From the NCBI RefSeq assembly GCF_050003625.1, contig NC_134397.1, positions 265,664,070 through 265,728,069 of the forward strand: 64,000 nt of DNA, written 5' to 3'. How positions within the stretch are numbered: position 1 is the first letter of the stretch; every line of letters starts with the position of its first letter. Position numbers and translations under genes: made by a program. The notes beneath the pieces are model-generated. The model did no database searches, was not told the DNA's origin, and saw only the letters and a list, made by a program, of their open reading frames with translations. This stretch comes from Haematobia irritans. Its lineage: Eukaryota > Arthropoda > Insecta > Diptera > Muscidae. Positions 58,195 to 64,000 of the stretch are shown in pieces.

Positions 58195-58428
58195 GATTAT
58201 ATACGTATTTAATCGGCCTTTTTTTGTTTAATATATACCCCGTGTGGGCTAACTTACAATTTAGAAGACAGTGTTAAAAACTTTTACGATACCTTGCCAT
58301 CGGCAAGTGTTATCGCAACCCAAGTAATTCGATTGTGGATGACAGCCTTTAGTAGAAGTTCCTACGCAATCCATGGTGGAGGGTACATAAGATTCGGCCT
58401 GGCCGAACTTACGGCCGTATATACTTGT

Positions 58429-58745
58429 TTTTTAATTGATTCTATTAAAAATTTAATTGGTGTTGATTGCAAAATTAATTTTTTCATTAAAAACGTAACT
58501 ATTTTAAATTTTTAGTTTGCTTAAAAAAATGATTGTTTGAAATAAATTTTTAGTTAAAAATAAAAAAATTGACTTAGTCTTCCGAGTTTGATTGAGTTAA
58601 TTGTATCAATTAATTTTTTAATTAAACATTTTGAAATTTTCAATCATTGACGTAATTAAGTTAATGTTTCCATTTTGATTAAAAAGTTATTTGTATCAAT
58701 TAATTAGTTTATTGAAAAAATGTTCACCTTCAATCAACTTTTTAA
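58429..58745. repeat. Right half of the AATTTTTTAATTG element
   Basis: TGTATCAATTAATTTTTTAA near 58607, ATCAATTAATTAGTTT, and TCAACTTTTTAATTGG. It completes the element begun at 54755 when the H1 insertion is removed. Confidence 0.6.
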
Positions 58746-59265
58746 TTGGATATATTTTGGTGATATTCGTATCTTAAAGGCATGACCTTACGACAATATT
58801 TTTAAGAGTGGCGAAGTACAGATACCGCAACGAAAAAACGAGTTTAGACTCAATTTTAGGCTTCCTTGTGAGAACGAAAATGCTCATCAGCCAGGTCATT
58901 TGTTATCGATCGGAAGAAGTGGTAACCAGAAGGAGGAATTTATGAGCTATACAGTGGGTTGGGTAAGACTTCCCATTTGAGTGTAAGATGCTATGGGTTT
59001 TGAAAAAATGTCATCGTGCCGTAGGACATCACTTTGCCGTGTTTTTCCATATATTGTGGTCATTTATTATGCTTCACTTAAACGCATACAACGAGTTCGC
59101 CACAAAGCTCCTGTGATCATTTCTCACAGTTGCATCGGCTCACAGTACAACTCACCCAGCATATTCTTGTTTCATTGATGTTGAGGAATGAGTAATTTTT
59201 TCACTTCACTTTTTTCAGGATTGTCGTAGTGGATCCAACCTAAACTAACTAAAATTCCAATGTCA
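58746..59265. other. No recognisable gene or repeat
   Basis: Short stretch without a supported gene. GACCTTACGACAATATTTTT near 58785 resembles a MITE-A right end. Confidence 0.4.
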
Positions 59266-59588
59266 AGGAAATTTGATAAAAATTGCCGTACCTAGAGGCC
59301 CAAGAAGTCAAATAGGGAGATCGGTCTATATGGGGCTATACCAAAACATGGACCCATCCACACTTATTTGTGGACTAAAAATACTTTAAATTTAGAATTT
59401 CAGGCAAATTGTTACGGTGTTTAGACCCCAAATGGGGGGTCAGTTCGTATATCAAAACCTGGACCGATAGAACACATATTTGAATTTCAAATGGCAAGGG
59501 ACTTCCTTTTATAGCCTATTCCGAACGTCGTTCCACAAGAGAAGCTTTGAAATGTCACCAGGGGGATGAGAGGGGATTATAATCCAAT
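59266..59588. mobile_element. Decayed mini-me-like unit and SINE scrap
   Basis: 59300-59480 has TCTATATGGGGCTATACC and similar unit fragments. 59495-59560 has GCAAGGGACTTCCTTTTATA, CGAACGTCGTTCCACA and AGAAGCTTTGAAATGTCACC, the reverse body of the tRNA-like SINE with large deletions. Confidence 0.5.
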
Positions 59589-60009
59589 AAAAAAAATTCA
59601 ATAATTCTGTTAAATCTAAAGATTCAAGATATCAGTGAATCTAAAGAGGATTTCTTTAATTTAAAAATTATTTTCATTATTTTAAGAAAATTTCCCCTTA
59701 ACAACATGCCAGTTTAAAAATCCAAATTATGACGGTACTTCAAAGTAAAAAAAAATTCTTGATTCCAAAAAAAAAAACGTTAAACCAAAGATGCTAAAGA
59801 TTCAATATTTCAGTTAATTTAAGGACGATTTCTTTAGATCAAAAATTTGTCTCTTTCAAGTTGGATGCCTTAGTTTAAAGACATCCAACTTGAACGAAGG
59901 GACGCATATTTCCAAAATATGTATCGTAAATTTAACGAAAAATTTTTTTAACGCATCATAACATTTAGGTTGCGTAATCTTTAATGTCACGTAAATATTT
60001 TTTTCAGTG
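59589..60009 (+). mobile_element. MITE-B copy 4
   Basis: Contains AAAAATCCAAATTATGACGG, AACCAAAGATGCTAAAGATT, TTTAGGTTGCGTAATCTTTA and right end CGTAAATATTTTTTTCAGTG followed by TA. The left end is unclear. Confidence 0.75.
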
Positions 60010-60262
60010 TATGGATCGAAAAAACAGAGATTTTGAATATTAGGCAAATTGGAAACAGTTGGAATATATACACGTTCAAGACGTCAAATTGTGATATCGG
60101 GCACTAGCTTGTGGACCTAAAATATTTCTGGATTTCCAAATTCAGGCAAATCGGATAAAAAAAATGTGATGCCTGAAAGCCCAAGACGTTACATAGAGAG
60201 ATCGGGCTAAACGGGGGATATAACAAAACATGGACCAATTCCCATCATATTCGGCACAAGCA
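60010..60262. mobile_element. Decayed mini-me-like units
   Basis: Segments such as CCAAGACGTTACATAGAGAG, ATCGGGCTAAACGGG and AACATGGACCAATTCCC are diverged internal units. No ends. Confidence 0.45.
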
Positions 60263-60449
60263 CACAGAAAAAAAGCATGCCCGGTTCCAAAGATTTTGTC
60301 TTTACTTTAAAAATTTTGGTATTGATTCCGAGCCAAAGAAGCGGAGAATACAAGTAAGTATACATTTAAGGCACAATTTTCTTTTAAATTTGGGTTTTGT
60401 GTACTTGCTTCTAGTAAGCAAATTTTAATTTTTCGCTTTTTCTGCTTTT

Positions 60450-62156
60450 TATACCCTCCACCATAGGATGGGCGGTATATTAACTTTGTCATTCCGTTTG
60501 TAACACATCGAAATATTGCTCTAAGACCCCATAAAGTATATATATATATTCTGGGTCGTGGTGAAATTCTGAGTCGATTTGGGCATGTCCGTCCTTCCGT
60601 CCGTCTGTTGAAATCACGCTAACTTCCGAACGAAACAATCTATCGACTTGTAATTGTTATTGATGTAGGTCGGATGGTATTGAAAATGGGCCGTATCGGA
60701 CCACTTTTACGTTTAGCCCCCATATAAACCGATCCCGAGATTTGGTTTTGGTGCCTCTTGGAGGAGTAAATTTCATCCGAGTGAGTTGAAATTTGTTACA
60801 TTGTAGTAGTATATGGTCGTTAATAACCATGCCTAACTAGGTCTATATCGGTCTATAGTTATATATATCCCTCAGATAAATCGATTTCCAATCACACAAA
60901 AAATCATTATTGTATATAGCCCCCATATAAGCGACCCCCATATTTCAATTCTGGCTCTCTACGTACCGTGCAAAAAGTCCATATCGATTCGTAATTATTT
61001 GTAGCATTAACTATACATAACTTCTTTGTCTAATATATACCACGTATGGACTAACTCACAATTTAGAAAACGATGTTAAGAAGTTTTAAGATACTACAAC
61101 CCAAGTAATTCGATTGTGAATGACAGTCTTTCGTAGAAGTTTCTACGCAATCCATGGTGGATGATACATAAGATTCGGCCTGGCCGAACTTACGGCCGTA
61201 TATACTTGTATCTATAGAACATTTTGTGAAAATTTTATTTCTATAGAAAATTTTATCAAAATTTTATTTCCATAGATAATTTTGTCACAATTTTATTTCT
61301 ATAGAAAATTTTGTCAACATTTTATTTCTATAGATAATTTTGTCAAAATTTTACTTTTATAGAAAATTTTATCAATATTTTATTTCTATAGAAAATTTTA
61401 TTTCTATTGATAATTTTGTGAAAATTTTATTTCTATAGAAAATTTTGTCAAAATTTTATTTCTATAGATAATTTTGTCAAAATTTTATTTCTATAGATAA
61501 TTTTGTCAAAATTTTATTTCTACAGATAATTTTGTCAAAAATGTATTTCTATAGATAATTTTGTCAAAATTTTATTTCTATAGAAAATTTTGTCAAAATT
61601 TTATTTCTATAGAAAATTTTGTCAAAATTTTATTTCTATAGAAAATTTTGTCAAAATTTTATTTCTATAGAAAATTTTATCAATATTTTATTTCTATTGA
61701 TAATTTTGTGAAAATTTTATTTCTATAGAAAATTTTGTCAAAATTTTATTTCTATAGATAATTTTGTCAAAATTTTATTTCTATAGATAATTTTGTCAAA
61801 ATATTATTTCTATAGATAATTTTGTCAAAAATTTATTTCTATAGAAAATTTTGTCAACATTTTATTTCTATAGAAAATTATGTCAACATTTCATTTCTAT
61901 AGAAAATGTTGTCGAACTGAATTGTATACGTATTTAATCGGCCTTTGTTTTTGTTTAATATATCACACGTATGGACTAACTTACAATTTAGAAGATGGTG
62001 TTAAGGATTTTTTAAGATACCTTGCCATCGGCAAGTGTTACCGCAACCCAAGTAATTCGTTTGTGGATGACAGTCTTTAGTAGAAGTTTCTACGCAATCC
62101 ATGGTGGAGGGTACATAAGATTCGGCCTGGCCGAACTTACGGCCGTATATACTTGT
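60450..62156 (+). mobile_element. Mini-me/Helentron-like element H1, copy 4, with two 3' tails
   Basis: 5' hairpin TATACCCTCCACCATAGGAT, core, GTCC tract, only two to three internal units, then a full 3' tail ending TATACTTGT at 61209. Next is a 29-bp array (61210-61915) and then a second, separate 3' tail (GTTTAATATATCACACGTAT ... CCATGGTGGAGGGTAC ... TATACTTGT, 62156). This implies recombination, or read-through to a second terminus, between two related elements. Confidence 0.85.
61210..61912 (-). repeat. 29-bp array 8, inverted
   Basis: About 700 bp of AAAATTTTGTCAAAATTTTA/TTTCTATAG units. A large share carry TATAGATAATTTTG, a variant not seen in the other arrays, and two internal blocks with that variant look duplicated (61380-61560 and 61680-61830). 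It sits between the two H1 tails. Confidence 0.85.
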
Positions 62157-62640
62157 GTTTTCTTCATATGCTATCAAAGTCCTTTAAAAACGAGGAAAAG
62201 TCCTTTAAAACGCAAAAGTTGTCGTTAACTTTATTTTCCAAATTAAGACTCGACTTTCAGTAGAAATTATGATATGTTTCAAGTAAAAAACGTCTTTAAA
62301 ATGAAGTGTTGAAAAACATGTCCTATATTTGAACGATTTTTTGCTTTGTAGTCAAGACAGACAGACAACAAATTTAAAGACAATTTCATTAAATTTAAAG
62401 AATTTTTCTGAATTATTAAAGTCAAGTTGACCTTAGCCCAAACATTTTTTCTTTCATATTGTGATACCCATTTTTAAGTTAAATCACTAAATTATAAGGA
62501 CAATACGACTTCAATGAAAAGTTTATCGACTTTTGGACAAGGAAAAAAGCTATATATTAGAGAAATGTGTCTTCTGTGCTAAACAAAATTTGCATTTGTA
62601 TTTTAAAGACATGAAGTCTTTGACAATATTTTTTTCAGTG

Positions 62641-63121
62641 CATGCTAGATTGCCAATTCCAGTTAAATCGGATAAAAATTGCAGTGTCTTGAAGCCAAAT
62701 AAGTCGAATGCGGAAGATCGGTCTATGTGGGGGCTATACCACAGCATTGACTCATTCACATCATATTCGGCACACTTATTTGTGGGTCCAAAATAGTTTA
62801 AATTTAGAATTTCAGGCAAATCTCATAAAAGTTGCAGTGTCTAGACTTCAAATCGTGGTTGGGGGGTTTGATATTGGCCCATACAAAATGACCCCTCCAT
62901 TTTGTATGGGGCCTATACCAAACCTGGACTGATAGAGGCCATGTCTGCTTGCAGAAAAAAATCTGTGCCTAATTTAAGCGCGATTGCGTCATTATTGAAG
63001 GCTGTAGAATTCGTAATATCATCGCAAAATTTCTCCCGGAAATCGATATTTCGATGAGTTTAAAATGGAATGATAAACTTATTATACCCTTGTCAACATT
63101 CTATGATGATAGGTATAAAAA
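62641..63121. mobile_element. Decayed mini-me-like element
   Basis: TCTATGTGGGGGCTATACC, CCAAACCTGGACTGATAGAG and similar units, with a terminal hairpin-like TATACCCTTGTCAAC and GATGATAGGTATAAAA at 63083-63121. Confidence 0.55.
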
Positions 63122-63129
63122 TGAACTAA

Positions 63130-63345
63130 AAGTAAGGAAAGAAATCATTGCCACAAAATCATGACCAGTTTAACCATGCAATAGTTCATTCGTTTTATTT
63201 TTGGGAATGGGGCGAAAAATTTTTTCTACTATAGTCCACATTGGATTTATGTGTAGGGTTATTGAACTTTATACCCACGTTAAGTTCAAAACTTTTTTTG
63301 AGACATTCATTAGTTTAACTACGGACTATTTTACACAGAGTATTG
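63130..63345 (-). mobile_element. MITE-D copy 3, partial
   Basis: AAAATCATGACCAGTTTAAC, TTATTTTTGGGAATGG, TGGATTTATGTGTAGGG and GTTTAACTACGGACTATTTT are the inverse of the 11738 copy. It ends TTTTACACAG at 63339. Confidence 0.65.
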
Positions 63346-63462
63346 AGAGCCCAAAAAAAACATAGTTTTCTACATTGCGGGCAAATAACACATAATGAAA
63401 ATGAAAACCCTGGAATGAGGTTATATTATGAATATACATTTAGTATTAGCTGAGGTGTATAT

Positions 63463-64000
63463 TAGAGGTGTGCACGTGACACGAAATTGTCGTGACTCAC
63501 GAACATTTTCGTGATTCGTGCGTGAGTCGTGAGTCACGCTCATGACAACACCGTGAGTGTGCGTGAGCGTGATTAACAAACCAAAATGTCGTGCGTATGC
63601 TTGAGTCACGAAAATAATATCTTCGTGAGTGTGCGTGAGTAACGAATTACACTCACGAAAATATTCCTGCTCACCACCATAAAACGCTTAAGAGTTAAAT
63701 TCAATTACAATTTTAGTGACACCTGGGATGTTAAGAGTTTAATAACACTCTCGATTTTAATAATGCTCATGTTTTCAGACACTTCGGTAAGGTAAATTAA
63801 TCATAAAATTATTCGTGAGTCACGGTATTTTTCGAGAGTCACGACGTTTTCGTGCGTGAGTGTGCGTGAGTACAAATTTTCTTTTCGTGAGTGTGCGTGA
63901 GCGTGAGTCCTACCAAAAAATATCGTACGTGAGTGTGCGTGAGTATGATTTTTCAGTCGTGAGTGTACGTGAGCGTGAGTAAACTTTTACTCACGTGCAC
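63463..64000 (+). mobile_element. TGAGTCA-rich element, copy 2, running off the window
   Basis: Left end TAGAGGTGTGCACGTGACAC. The interior has GTCGTGACTCACG, GTGAGTCGTGAGTCACG and many GTGAGTGTGCGTGAG repeats. The middle part ATAATGCTCATGTTTTCAGA is shared with 53070-53508. The final bases TACTCACGTGCAC look like the start of the mirrored right end, so the element probably stops a few bases past the window. Confidence 0.8.

Larger units (their letters stand above)
54882..58428 (+). mobile_element. Mini-me/Helentron-like element H1, copy 3, with internal tandem duplication
   Basis: 5' hairpin TATACCCTCCACCATAGGAT and GGGGGTATATTAAC, core TCTGGGTCGTGGTGAAATTC, GTCCGTCTGTCCG repeats, units with landmark GAAATTTGGTAC at 55267, 55420, 55573, 55726, 55879 and 56032 (153 bp each), then a short inverted 29-bp array. 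The whole block is then repeated from about 56556 at an offset of 1,674 bp (1,666 after the GTCY tract). The tail has ACCCAAGTAATTCGATTGTG, CCATGGTGGAGGGTACATAA, TTCGGCCTGGCCGAAC and ATACTTGT. It is inserted in an AATTTTTTAATTG element. Minus-strand frames of 396 and 422 codons cover the unit arrays. Confidence 0.9.
60263..62640 (-). mobile_element. MITE-A copy 8, split by an H1 element
   Basis: Left part CACAGAAAAAAAGCATGCCC to TTTTTCGCTTTTTCTGC (60450). The right part resumes at TTTTCTTCATATGCTATC (62157) and ends TATTTTTTTCAGTG at 62640. The two joints fit an uninterrupted copy (50210-50240) at its T-run, so the H1 element inserted in the T-run. Confidence 0.87.

Noticed and set aside
58294..58515. 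MPSAS-type frames at 58294 and 62022 that resemble each other
   Set aside because: They lie in the shared 3' tail of H1 elements and run through the terminal GGCC palindrome; similarity is due to shared repeat descent.

Overview
This window looks like repeat-packed, AT-rich DNA from a higher fly. A muscid-type calyptrate dipteran (Stomoxys, Haematobia or Musca) is my best guess. The basis is several families that carry the (TA)n, short core, (GTCY)n layout known from dipteran mini-me/DINE-1 (Helentron-like) elements, very abundant TA-flanked MITEs, a tRNA-like SINE, and a 29-bp minisatellite. The species call is inference. I found no convincing host protein-coding exon, rRNA or functional tRNA gene. 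The window reads as intergenic or large-intron DNA built by nested transposition.

Layout. 1-6480: degraded mini-me-like pieces, two MITE-A copies (2318, 3372), a 29-bp array (about 4022-5022), and a third MITE-A (5687) holding a palindromic MITE-C (5964-6214). 6480-10460: sparse sequence, two long (AT)n tracts and a second 29-bp array. 10462-15000: two mini-me-like elements (10462-11650 and 13547-14985) facing opposite ways, with MITE-D, MITE-B and a SINE between them. 15885-22240: MITE-A, a mini-me-like element split by MITE-E, a MITE-A split by a SINE, and a 2.8-kb 29-bp array. 22240-28970: mostly unassigned, with a mini-me-like element split by a SINE, another SINE with a 12-bp target duplication, and a dead DD37E mariner transposase. 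28970-35140: a mini-me-like element split by a CAGTGTTGC-ended element that itself holds a 29-bp array, then MITE-A, MITE-B, an odd tRNA-like element, another mini-me-like element and a second MITE-C. 35140-37915: no element recognised. 37915-43657: one MITE-B split by both a mini-me-like element and an apparently complete non-LTR retrotransposon with two intact ORFs, the only real CDSs here. 43658-49845: the 29-bp minisatellite with a 1,840-bp higher-order unit repeated nearly three times. 50041-53070: MITE-A, then unassigned sequence. 53060-58750: a TGAGTCA-rich element, SINE, MITE-E, MITE-D and a mini-me-like element with a 1.67-kb internal tandem duplication. 58750-64000: decayed copies, a MITE-A split by a mini-me-like element, and a second TGAGTCA-rich element running off the end.

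No gene cluster or defence-type system is present. The most unusual signals are structural. A 153-bp (51-codon) period is shared by diverged mini-me-like subfamilies and keeps 300-420-codon frames open. The (AT)n tracts sit beside mini-me core sequence. Two elements are dense in AP-1-like heptamers. Because elements interrupt one another, the order of insertions can be read directly.
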